A stretch of 64,000 bases of DNA. It comes from Streptomyces canus (GTDB lineage: Bacteria > Actinomycetota > Actinomycetes > Streptomycetales > Streptomycetaceae). Where the stretch lies: positions 52,917 to 116,916 of the forward strand of contig NZ_KQ948676.1 of assembly GCF_001514145.1 (NCBI RefSeq), written 5' to 3'. Within the stretch, counting starts at the first letter, position 1. Each line of letters begins with the position of its first letter. The translations under genes were made by a program, and so were the position numbers. The notes beneath the pieces were generated by a model that saw only the letters and a list, made by a program, of their open reading frames with translations, searched no databases and was not told the DNA's origin. Below are positions 42,672 to 50,456 of this stretch, one piece after another.

Positions 42672-43892
42672 TCAGTAGAGTTCGCGGACCACCGACGTAC
42701 GGCTGACCAGCCGCCCGCCGGCGAAGACGAGCCGCTCGGGACAGGACGCGCCGAGCACCTCCGACACGGTCTGCGCGCGCACCGCCAGAAGATCGGCGAC
42801 AGCACCCTCGCACGCTCCTGCCGCGGGCAGGCCGAGGACGGCGCGGGCGCCCGCGGTGACCGCGTGCAGCGCCTCGTCCGGGGCGAGATGACCGGCCGTG
42901 ACCAGCAGGGACGCGGTCTCCAGAGGATCCGCGCGGCCCACGGGGTTGAACGGGTCCCTGATGTTGTCACCACCGGCCGCGACCCGCACGCCCGCGTCCA
43001 GCAGCGCGCGTACGGCGGTGAGGCCGCGCGGGGTGGACGACGGGTGGCCGCGGCCCTGGAGGTAGAGGTTCGTGAGCGGGAGGGCGACCACCCCGATCCC
43101 GGCGGCCGCGACCTCCTTGGCCGTACGCGCCGCCTCGTCCGGTTCCACCGCGCCCAGGCTCACGCAGTGACTCGCGGTGACGCCCGGGACGAAGCCGCGC
43201 TCCCGCACGGCACGGGCGAGCAGGCGCAGGTCCCCCGCACCCGGATCGAGGGTCTCGTCCGCATGCAGGTCGACCCCGACATGGTGCTCCGCGGCGATGC
43301 GCAGGGTGCGTTCCACGGACGCGGCCGGGTCGGCGGACAGATGGGGGCAGCCGCCCAGCAGGTCCGCGCCGAGGTCGAGCGCCTGGTGCAGCAGCTCGTC
43401 CGGGGCGTCGATGTGCAGGACGGCGATCTGGAGCCGTACCCGCCCTCGGAGCTGTCTGCGCAGCCGGAGCAGGGCGCGCAGGCCGCGCAGCGGATCACCG
43501 GAGCTGTGACTGCCGTCGTCCGTCAGGAGATCCACGTGGGTCCTGACAGCCGTCACACCGTTCGCACACAGCTCGTCGACGGCCCGCCCGGCACGCTGGA
43601 ACACGTCCTCCTCGGTGACCCGCGCGGCGTACGCGCGCCAGGCGGTGACGGCCGAGGGCAGGTCTCCGGGCAGGGCACCCGCCAGGTCCCAGGTCAGGGC
43701 CTTGTCCAGGTGGGCATGCGGTTCCGCGGGGGCGGGCAGGAGCAGATACCCGGTCAGGTCGATTTCCTGGGGGCCGGGGGGAAGCAGGCCGGGTGGGGCG
43801 ACCCGGGCGACGAGACCGCTGTCCGGGTCGAGCAGGAGGTCACGGACGTCTCCGCCGGGCAGCCGCGCGCCGCGTAGCAGCAGAGGTGGCAT
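42672..43892 (-). CDS. Cytosine-deaminase-like amidohydrolase
   Basis: The 406-residue enzyme belongs to the metal-dependent amidohydrolase superfamily, CodA/AtzC-like branch. Metal and catalytic motifs are in order: AEPHAHLDK (near 55), VDLHADETLDPG (near 205), TASHCVSLG (near 240) and GGDNIRDPFNPVG (near 305). Family members deaminate cytosine, isoguanine-like bases or N-alkylammelides. It starts one base after the metallo-hydrolase stop. A deaminating or ring-hydrolysing first step is inferred. Confidence 0.9.
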   Translation of the reverse strand: MPPLLLRGARLPGGDVRDLLLDPDSGLVARVAPPGLLPPGPQEIDLTGYLLLPAPAEPHAHLDKALTWDLAGALPGDLPSAVTAWRAYAARVTEEDVFQRAGRAVDELCANGVTAVRTHVDLLTDDGSHSSGDPLRGLRALLRLRRQLRGRVRLQIAVLHIDAPDELLHQALDLGADLLGGCPHLSADPAASVERTLRIAAEHHVGVDLHADETLDPGAGDLRLLARAVRERGFVPGVTASHCVSLGAVEPDEAARTAKEVAAAGIGVVALPLTNLYLQGRGHPSSTPRGLTAVRALLDAGVRVAAGGDNIRDPFNPVGRADPLETASLLVTAGHLAPDEALHAVTAGARAVLGLPAAGACEGAVADLLAVRAQTVSEVLGASCPERLVFAGGRLVSRTSVVRELY

Positions 43893-43893
43893 G

Positions 43894-44778
43894 TCAGCGG
43901 TCCGTTCCGTGCGGCGCGGTGAGCACCGCGAAACCGTCGAAGTCATGACGGCGTACGGGGACGCCGAACATGTCGGTGGAGGCGTACGGGAGGGTGCGGC
44001 CGTCCCGTACGGCCGCGAACGCCTCGGCGACCCGGCCCACGAAGTTCGCCGACTCCCGGTGCCGCAGGTTGTGGCCGAGCAGCGCGGTGGTGACGGGCAA
44101 CTCCGCGAGGCGGCGTGTCGAGTCGGCGAAGGCGGCGACGTCGGCGCCCGGCACATGGGCGAAGAAGGTACCGCTGATCAGCGTGTCCCCGGCCAGCAGC
44201 AGCCCGGTCTCCGGCTCCCACAGGCAGATGCCGTCCGGAGAGTGCCCGGGGGTGTGGAGGACCTTCAGGCTCCGGCCGCCCAGGCCGAGGACGTCTCCTT
44301 CCTGCAGCAGGCGGGTCGGGCGTACGGCCTCGACGCGCCAGTGGGCCAGGTCGGGGACCGGCCGCACCTCGACGCGGGAGTCCGTCAGGAAGAAACCGCC
44401 GGTGTCCAGGGCGTGGAACTCCTCGTACCGCTTGCGCAGGTCGTGCGCGAGGTGCCCGTACGCCTCCAGCCACTCGTACGGGGCCGGAGTCGTGTGCAGG
44501 GCGGCTCCGTCGGCGTGTACGGCGATGTCCTCGGCGTACGCGGCCAGGGAGGCGTTGCCGCCGCGGTGGTCGAAGTGATGGTGCGAGTTGACGACCAGCA
44601 GCGGCAGCCTGGTCAGCCGCCGCACCTGCTCGCCGATGTCGGCGATGCCCATTCCCGTGTCGTAGAGCAGGGCCGTCTCGTCGCCGAGCAGGAGGTAGCT
44701 GTTGACGTGGCCGGGCTCGCCGATCACGAAGGCACCCGGGCCGGTCTCGGCGACCTGGAACCAGTCGGGGCCGCTCAC
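43894..44778 (-). CDS. Metallo-beta-lactamase-fold hydrolase
   Basis: The 294-residue protein has the dinuclear metal motif H-x-H-x-D-H variant in VNSHHHFDHRGGNASL (near 70), then His in LHTPGHSPDGICLWEP and Asp in LLLAGDTLISG, and a final His in LLGHNLRHRESANFV. It is a hydrolase of the glyoxalase II/lactonase fold; the bond cleaved is unknown. Its ATG overlaps the stop of the flavin reductase gene (ATGA). Confidence 0.9.
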   Translation of the reverse strand: MSGPDWFQVAETGPGAFVIGEPGHVNSYLLLGDETALLYDTGMGIADIGEQVRRLTRLPLLVVNSHHHFDHRGGNASLAAYAEDIAVHADGAALHTTPAPYEWLEAYGHLAHDLRKRYEEFHALDTGGFFLTDSRVEVRPVPDLAHWRVEAVRPTRLLQEGDVLGLGGRSLKVLHTPGHSPDGICLWEPETGLLLAGDTLISGTFFAHVPGADVAAFADSTRRLAELPVTTALLGHNLRHRESANFVGRVAEAFAAVRDGRTLPYASTDMFGVPVRRHDFDGFAVLTAPHGTDR

Positions 44779-45296
44779 GCGGCACCGAGCGCGTGGTAGC
44801 GGCGGTCGTGGTGCACGAGCGCGGTCGGTCCGCCGGTTCCGGTCACCACGTCCTCGACGGCCGCGACGATCAGGTGGTGGTCCCCGGCCGGGAGGTCACG
44901 TACGACGCGGCACAGCACCGTGTACGAGCTGTGCGCGAGCAGCAGCGGAAGCCCGCCGCGCTCCTCGGCCGACCACTCCAGGTCCGCGAACCGGTCGGCG
45001 GTGCGGTCGGCGAAGCGCCGGGAGACATGCTCGCCGCCGGAGTGCAGGATGTTCAGCGCGAACCTGCGGCCGCCGAGCAGCGCGGGCAGCGAACGGCCGC
45101 CGCGACCCACCCCGATGGCCAGCAGTTGCGGTTCGCGGCTCAGACTCATCACGGCGGTGCTGGTGAAGCCGAGCGGGCGCCCCTCGGAGGTCAGGGCGGT
45201 GACGACACAGACACCCCCGGCCAGAGCGGCCATGGCGTCCAGGAAGGCGGAGTCCGGCGGGCAGGCGACAAAACGGTCGGAGGTGGCCGCGGCCAT
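44775..45296 (-). CDS. Flavin reductase-like protein (FMN-binding split barrel)
   Basis: A 173-residue protein with the RutF/HpaC-type core: LAGGVCVVTALTSEGRPLGFTSTAVMSLSREPQLLAIGV, RFALNILHSGGEHVSRRFA, and the C-terminal HHLIVAAVEDVVTG. Such enzymes supply reduced FMN to a monooxygenase; none is visible nearby, so its partner may be the FAD oxidase or lie elsewhere. AAGGGAG is seven bases before the ATG. It is the first gene of the first unit, with the 21-bp operator 87 bases upstream. Confidence 0.9.
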   Translation of the reverse strand: MAAATSDRFVACPPDSAFLDAMAALAGGVCVVTALTSEGRPLGFTSTAVMSLSREPQLLAIGVGRGGRSLPALLGGRRFALNILHSGGEHVSRRFADRTADRFADLEWSAEERGGLPLLLAHSSYTVLCRVVRDLPAGDHHLIVAAVEDVVTGTGGPTALVHHDRRYHALGAA

Positions 45297-45382
45297 GGGG
45301 GCTCCCTTGGGACTGGGCGGGACGAGGAGGCACGTACGACCCGTGCGACTCGATGGACTCGGTGGAGCTCGACGACACCTAG

Positions 45383-45403
45383 AATGTTCGTGTCATCAAC
45401 ATT
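45383..45403. promoter_or_regulatory. 21-bp operator AATGTT-N9-AACATT, divergent promoter region
   Basis: AATGTT (45383-45388) and AACATT (45398-45403) lie between the divergent flavin reductase and XRE-cupin genes; the spacing is identical to the copy at 42590. Confidence 0.75.
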
Positions 45404-45500
45404 GAGAGTAGGGCCTCGGTGTTTCGCCGGCGTAAAACCTCTCCCTGGCCGCCTCCGGGACCTCAACGGCCCGCCGACCTCGCCCCTTAGGATTTCTGCC

Positions 45501-46142
45501 ATGTCAGCCCAACCCGCCCACAGCACGTCGCCCGCCACCGGGGACACGGACGCGTTTCTGCGCGCCGAACTCGGCAGCGCGATCCGCAAGTTGCGCAAGG
45601 AGCGGGGCCTGACCCTCGTCCAGCTGGCCGAGCGCGCCACGCTCTCCCACCCGTTCCTCAGCCAGCTGGAGCGGGGGCTGACCCGCCCGAGCATGTCATC
45701 GCTGCACCGCATCGCCCGCGCCCTCGGCACCACCCAGCAGGCACTCATGACCGTGGCGGCGGTGCAGCATCCCGGCACCTCGGCCGACTCCGTCCACCTG
45801 GTGCGCTCGGGCGAGGGCCTGCCCGTGGCCAACCGCGGCGGCACGGCGCGCATGCTCGGGGCCCCCTCCTACTCCGCCCACCCCGTGGAGTACACCGGGG
45901 TCGGGGAGCGGTTCGACGAGTACTACGACCACCCCGGTGACGAGTTCGTCTACGTCGTGGCCGGCGAGATCGAGATCGACCTGCAGACCGCGGAGGGACC
46001 CCGTCTCCACGTGCTCGGACCGGGAGACAGCATCTACTACCCTGGCGGAACTCCCCACCGTTGGCGCGCCGTCGGTGACGGTTCACGGGTACGGCTCCTC
46101 ACCGTCCAGAACGCGACGGGCGAAGCCGACCGGCATCCGTGA
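45501..46142 (+). CDS. XRE-family regulator with C-terminal cupin
   Basis: The 213-residue regulator has an N-terminal HTH (residues 24-80: IRKLRKERGLTLVQLAERATLSHPFLSQLERGLTRPSMSSL) and a C-terminal cupin (residues about 130-205: EYYDHPGDEFVYVVAGEIEID, GPGDSIYYPGGTPHRWRAVG). In this class a small molecule in the cupin controls DNA binding. It is divergent from the catabolic operon, and the 21-bp inverted repeat lies between, so it is the probable regulator. ATG 45501 follows AGGA. Confidence 0.94.
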   Translation: MSAQPAHSTSPATGDTDAFLRAELGSAIRKLRKERGLTLVQLAERATLSHPFLSQLERGLTRPSMSSLHRIARALGTTQQALMTVAAVQHPGTSADSVHLVRSGEGLPVANRGGTARMLGAPSYSAHPVEYTGVGERFDEYYDHPGDEFVYVVAGEIEIDLQTAEGPRLHVLGPGDSIYYPGGTPHRWRAVGDGSRVRLLTVQNATGEADRHP

Positions 46143-46585
46143 CGCAGACATGGCCGGACGGGTCACAGGTGTCCGACCGCAGGGCATCCGGCTCACAAGG
46201 CACTTTCGTGTTTCCGCTCAAGATCCGGACACGACAGCAAGTGAAACGCGCAGGCTAGACGACCTCAACACCATGCTTGGCATCTGACCCCAAAGGGCAA
46301 CACCAGTCCCGCACGGCACACAGCCAGTTCCTTCCTACGGCTTGGCTTGTGTTTTGCCGCGCAGCAGCGGCACGGCGTTCCAGACCATGTCGTGCCACCG
46401 GCTGACGGCCCGGCCGGACATGTCGTCGAGGGCCTGCCCGATGCGCTTCTGTCACGGCGTGACGGGTCACTTCGTTGATCGTCACGCGAGCCATCCTGGC
46501 AGTGACCACCGACAGCCCGGAACCCATCCGACGTTCGCCTGCCGCATCCCACCGCACCCCTTGGCGACCGATCCGCACCTCCTAC
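46143..46585. other. Intergenic region, possible relic on the minus strand
   Basis: No intact gene. A minus-strand stretch near 46340-46490 reads ALDDMSGRAVSRWHDMVWNAV in one frame and looks coding-like, but I do not recognise it. Confidence 0.4.
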
Positions 46586-46589
46586 TTGT

Positions 46590-46605
46590 TCGCACGTTTG
46601 TGCGA
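46590..46605 (+). promoter_or_regulatory. LexA-like box before the dnaE stub
   Basis: TCGCAC-GTTT-GTGCGA is a perfect inverted repeat of the actinobacterial SOS-box layout (TCGAAC-N4-GTTCGA) with one symmetric change per arm. A TAGGGT -10-like element follows at 46614-46619. Confidence 0.5.
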
Positions 46606-46679
46606 TTTTGCGTTAGGGTGGATACCTGGAGAGGACGTAGGTCAGGGAGGGGCGAACGAAGGGACGGGAGGTTCGAGCC

Positions 46680-46928
46680 GTGAAATTTACTCATCTGCGC
46701 GTCGCCTCCGGTTACTCCCCCCGCTACGGCGACTCCCTCCCCGGCGCTCTCGTGCAGCGCGCTGCCGAGCGCGGGATGACGACGCTCGCACTGATCAGCG
46801 AGCCGGAGCGAGCCGCAGCCCTCGGCCGCGTGGTCGACGGCTTCATCCAAGCAGCCACCAATGTGCCCGGAGCGCAGCAGGATCCTGCTCCCCCGCCGGG
46901 TGGGCCTCAAGATCCCAACCCTGCCTGA
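46680..46928 (+). pseudogene. DNA polymerase III alpha (DnaE2-like), PHP-domain stub
   Basis: GTG 46680 opens KFTHLRVASGYSPRYGDSLPGALVQRAAERGMTTLAL, the start of the PHP domain of bacterial replicative or error-prone DNA polymerases (F-x-H-L-x-x-x-S-x-Y-S). After about 37 residues the sequence becomes unrelated and stops at codon 83, instead of about 1,100. A LexA-like box upstream fits DnaE2, which is SOS-induced in actinobacteria. Apparently only promoter and first domain strand were kept. Confidence 0.6.
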
Positions 46929-47141
46929 ACCGGGCCTCCCGGGCCCCTGTCGACCCTCAACTGGTGGGAAGCCACCGCAGTGATGCCAGCAGCGTCGGCC
47001 CAAGGCTGCCCGCCTGCCAGTACTGACCGATATCCCGGTGAGACTGAAGGGTGCACCGGGTTGCAGGAAGACAGAATGGCTTCCGGGTCGTGATGTCCCG
47101 TTTCGCCTTAACTGGCTTCGCAGCTAGGGCAGACTGCCGCC

Positions 47142-47498
47142 ATGGACAAGCAGGAACTGCGGGCGCCGGCCGGAGCGGAATGGGTGCGGGTGGCGGAAGC
47201 GCGCGAAGCACTGGCCGAGGCGGTCGCCGACGTCAGACAGACGGCACTGAACGTCGATGCCTGGGAAGACATGGGCGCTGAGAATCTGCCGCAGGCGGCC
47301 TGGGATCTGGCGCACTCGACCGCGTTGCCGGACAAGGAAGCGAACGCGCGGCGGGTGTCGGAGGCGTTCACCGTGCACCCGGGCTACCTGTACTCGAAGG
47401 GGATCGACAACCTAGCGTTCGGCACCGCTGTGCAGACGATGCGCCTGGCGCTGAACGACCTGGACGCCGCCCTGAACGCCGTGCCGGACCCGGAGTAG
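47142..47498 (+). CDS. Hypothetical protein (118 aa)
   Basis: A small acidic helical protein beginning MDKQELRAPAGAEWVRVAEAREALAEAVADVRQ; it has no signal or membrane segment. The C-terminal part contains GTAVQTMRLALNDLDAALN. No family recognised. It is followed by another small gene seven bases later, suggesting an operon. Confidence 0.65.
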   Translation: MDKQELRAPAGAEWVRVAEAREALAEAVADVRQTALNVDAWEDMGAENLPQAAWDLAHSTALPDKEANARRVSEAFTVHPGYLYSKGIDNLAFGTAVQTMRLALNDLDAALNAVPDPE

Positions 47499-47505
47499 CG
47501 GCCGC

Positions 47506-47799
47506 ATGTCTCCACGCCGTCCACCCCGAACTCCTCTGGGCTGGGACCTGTTCGGGGATCCGTACTACAGCGAGAAGCCTGCCGGACCGCCGCCGCTGCC
47601 TGTCTACACCAGCGAGACTCTGCCCTGGAATCTGCGGACCCCCAAGCAGATCCGCGCCGAGGGACGGGAGCCGACCGGCCCTCCCGCCGGGGTGCTGTCG
47701 TGGACGCCCCAAGGCCAGTGCGCGCCGATCGAGTGCCCGGTGTGGGACGTCAACAAGGCGGTCAGGCCCCTGGATCCGGGGCCCGGCCTGGAGCTCTGA
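47506..47799 (+). CDS. Hypothetical protein (97 aa)
   Basis: A Pro-rich protein beginning MSPRRPPRTPLGWDLFG, with NLRTPKQIRAEGREPTGPPAG, reminiscent of a short Arg-rich element seen in Streptomyces mobile-region proteins. The frame ends at 47799. Function unknown; likely co-transcribed with the preceding small gene. Confidence 0.55.
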   Translation: MSPRRPPRTPLGWDLFGDPYYSEKPAGPPPLPVYTSETLPWNLRTPKQIRAEGREPTGPPAGVLSWTPQGQCAPIECPVWDVNKAVRPLDPGPGLEL

Positions 47800-47806
47800 C
47801 CGCTCA

Positions 47807-48170
47807 CCGCCAGGTCCCGGCGGGCATCCCGCAAGACCCCCCGTCCAGCAGCCCTTCAAGTTCGCTGGCGCTTTCCACCTCGGCCAGATCCGGATCGAGG
47901 GCCGGATCACCTTCGCCAAGGTTCCCAAAGGCATCCGCCGACGCTTCCATGTCTGCCCGGCGCGCTGGTCGCCGAGACGCACCGTGGCCGAGGAACACTA
48001 CTGGCGCGCCCAGGACGCGGCCCAGACGCCCAACCCTGACGGTGCCGCAGGACGTATGTGGCGCACCGAGCCCTACCACGGCGATCTCGCACGCACACCG
48101 GATCCTGACGATGTGACTTCGGTGTACCGCCAACTGCGCAAAGCATTCGAGGACAGCAAGCGCGCACCGG
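47807..48170 (+). pseudogene. Unknown coding relic joined to an antiporter fragment
   Basis: One open frame reads FKFAGAFHLGQIRIEGRITF, KGIRRRFHVCPARWSPRRTV and EEHYWRAQDAAQTPNPDGAA, with coding-type base bias but no start codon. It ends where minus-strand NhaC sequence begins near 48165. I do not recognise the family. Confidence 0.45.
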
Positions 48171-49282
48171 GCTCTTGCCGGGGTTCGAACGAGTCATCAG
48201 CGCCACGATGTCGTCGAAGACGCCTGCGGACTGCAGTACTCCGATCATCGCGAAGATGACTACCGCGAGCAGGATGAGCGGCAACATCCCGCTCACCCCC
48301 GACACGAGGAAGCCGGTCGGCTTGCCGTCGGTGACCGACAGGACGTCCTTCACCGACATCAGGCCGGCGGCCAGTGCCACCAGCGTGCCCGCGACGAGTC
48401 CGATCAGGGCGGTCAGGAAAGATCACGCTTGACGAACGCGACAGTCAGCAGCACCAGCACCGGGACAAGCATGACCAGGCCTCGCGGCGAGGGATCACCC
48501 GCAGCAGCCGCCGCCGCGTGCGTGCTGCCTCCGAACAGGTTGCCGGCCCCCATCCCGGCCAGATAGAAGAGCACCGCAGCGACTAGCGCGGCACTCAGCG
48601 AGTAGGGGGCCCGTGCCCGGACCACGCCGCCGACCTCGGCCAGCCCCTCACGCCGGCGGTAGCGCTGCGAGGACGCCGAGATCACGGTGGTGTCCGAGAT
48701 GGGGGCCAGGTTGTCACCGAACAGCGCGCCCGAGAGCAGTGCGCCGGCCAGGAGCACCGGCTGCGCACCGACCGCCACCCCGGCTGGGTAGAGGATCGGG
48801 AAAACCGTGAACATGGTGCCGATCGAGGAGCCGGCCGCCATGGCGATGACGCACACGACCAGGAACGCGACCGCGACGTACGCTCCGCCGCTCAGGTTCA
48901 GCTCGGTGGCCAGCCACACGAATCCGCTCGATATACCGCTTGCCTTGATCATCGCCGAGACGACGCTGATCGAGAGCAGGAGAAGGAGCAGAGTCGCGGA
49001 GTTCTTCGAGGCGACGCCGTCGATGGCCCGTTCCCAGAAGGTACAGCAGCTCCGGGCGAACACGGATCCCACGAACAACGCCATCAGGCCGACGACCCCG
49101 AGAACGGTGAGGTCAAAGGTGCCGTATCCCGTGAAGAAGGCGATCACTCCGCCGATGAAAACGACCGGCGCTATGTAAGCCCCGACCTTGCCGAACCGGA
49201 ACGCGAGCGACGGCCTCCCCAGCTCGGGCCCCGCCCCTGTGTCTGCGCCCGACGAACTGTCAATGGATCTGGTTTCGGTCAT
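48165..49282 (-). pseudogene. NhaC-family Na+/H+ antiporter, frameshifted and truncated
   Basis: From ATG 49282 (AGGAG seven bases upstream) the frame codes for about ten membrane segments with SIGTMFTVFPILYP and GALLSGALFGDNLAPISDTTVISAS, the NhaC hallmark. At about 48426 one base is lost (KRDL then TALIGLVAGTLVALAAG in the next frame). The protein then ends abruptly near 48165 after DDIVALMTRSNPGKS, joined to foreign sequence. It is divergent from the aldolase/dehydrogenase operon and was probably its transporter. Confidence 0.82.
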
Positions 49283-49372
49283 CGCGTCTCCTGCGTAGAG
49301 CCCTGCAGACGCCTGGTCTGATGTCCGGCGGAGCGTAACCGCGCTCACATAGGAAAGCGCAAGTGAGATGAA

Positions 49373-49401
49373 GGAAAAACTCCACCTTTTTGGAAAACTC
49401 C
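49373..49401. promoter_or_regulatory. Direct repeats GGAAAAACTCC / GGAAAACTCC in divergent promoter
   Basis: The two copies (49373-49383 and 49392-49401) are about two helical turns apart in an AT-richer stretch between nhaC and the aldolase gene; a candidate regulator site. Confidence 0.45.
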
Positions 49402-49505
49402 CCTTTCAAGCATCCCACCTCTGCCTTGTGCACACTTAAGTCAGCATCTACGCTGCGCTCAGTCGACCCCTCACCGACCGGGTTGATCATCCGAATGGAG
49501 CAGGA

Positions 49506-50414
49506 ATGGCCAAGACACGAGCGGGTCGCCCCGGTGGCCTGGTGTGCCCAGTGATCACACCGGTGACGCCGCACAACGAGTTGAACGGCGACGCACTGTC
49601 CCGCCACATCGACGCACTGGTTCCGCACGTCGACGGCGTCTTCGTGTTGGGCTCCTCCGGTGAGCACCCGTGGCTTCCCGCGGATGTCGAGCGAGAAGCG
49701 GTCGCGGTCGCAGGGAAGCAGCTGGACGGGCGAGCCGCGCTGTACGTCGGCGCCGGGCAGTCAAGCGTCGATGCGACCCTGCGTACCTTCGATCAGTACG
49801 CCGACTCGGCGGCCGACTACCTGGTGGTCACTCCGCCGACCTTCTTCCCGCTCTCCGACGCCGAGACCATCGACGCGTTCGTGACCCTCGCCGATCATGC
49901 CCCCCGGCCCGTCGTCCTCTACAACATCCCCCAGTTCGCCGGGAACGGCATCTCCGCCGAAGTCCTGCGTGAGGTCGCACAGCACCCTCGGATCGTGGGC
50001 GTGAAGGACAGCAGCGGGGACCTGTCCTTGGTAGCGGCCTTCCTCAAGGCCCGTCCGTCCGACTTCGCCGTGCTGCAGGGCCGCGACCATCTGATCGCGG
50101 CCACCCTCCGGCTCGGCGGGGACGGCGCCGTAGCCGCACTGTCCAACATCGCCGCACCGCTCCTGGCCGAGCTGGTCAGCGCCAGGCAGGACACCGCCGG
50201 ACACACCCGCCTCGATGCTCTGCAGGACGAGGTCGACCACCTCGGCGAGCTGCTCGCTTACGGCCTCGTGGGTGCGCTGAAGGCGAGCCTCGAACTGCTC
50301 GGGTTCCCCGTCGGCGCACCCCAGCGCCCCGCCCGCACGGTGTCCGCCGCCGAGCGGGACCAGATCGCAAAGATCCTCCACACCTTCGACGGACGCCTGC
50401 TCACAGCGTTCTGA
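49506..50414 (+). CDS. DapA/NanA-family aldolase or dehydratase
   Basis: The 302-residue TIM-barrel enzyme is of the dihydrodipicolinate synthase family: LVCPVITPVTPHNELNGDAL, GVFVLGSSGEHPWLP (substrate-binding GxxGE), proton-relay Tyr in VVLYNIPQFAG, and the Schiff-base Lys in RIVGVKDSSGDLSL. True DapA would have a TTGE loop; SSGEHPWL suggests another oxo-acid substrate. GGAGCAGGA precedes the ATG. It is followed at 42 bases by an amino-acid dehydrogenase gene, so an oxo-acid/amino-acid pathway is inferred. Confidence 0.92.
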   Translation: MAKTRAGRPGGLVCPVITPVTPHNELNGDALSRHIDALVPHVDGVFVLGSSGEHPWLPADVEREAVAVAGKQLDGRAALYVGAGQSSVDATLRTFDQYADSAADYLVVTPPTFFPLSDAETIDAFVTLADHAPRPVVLYNIPQFAGNGISAEVLREVAQHPRIVGVKDSSGDLSLVAAFLKARPSDFAVLQGRDHLIAATLRLGGDGAVAALSNIAAPLLAELVSARQDTAGHTRLDALQDEVDHLGELLAYGLVGALKASLELLGFPVGAPQRPARTVSAAERDQIAKILHTFDGRLLTAF

Positions 50415-50456
50415 CAAACCCACCCCACCAGCGGACCCAACAAAGAGGAATCCCAG

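Noticed and set aside
33736..46142. Secondary-metabolite biosynthetic cluster
   Set aside because: No polyketide, peptide, terpene or tailoring core enzyme is present; the enzymes are hydrolases and an importer, which fits catabolism.
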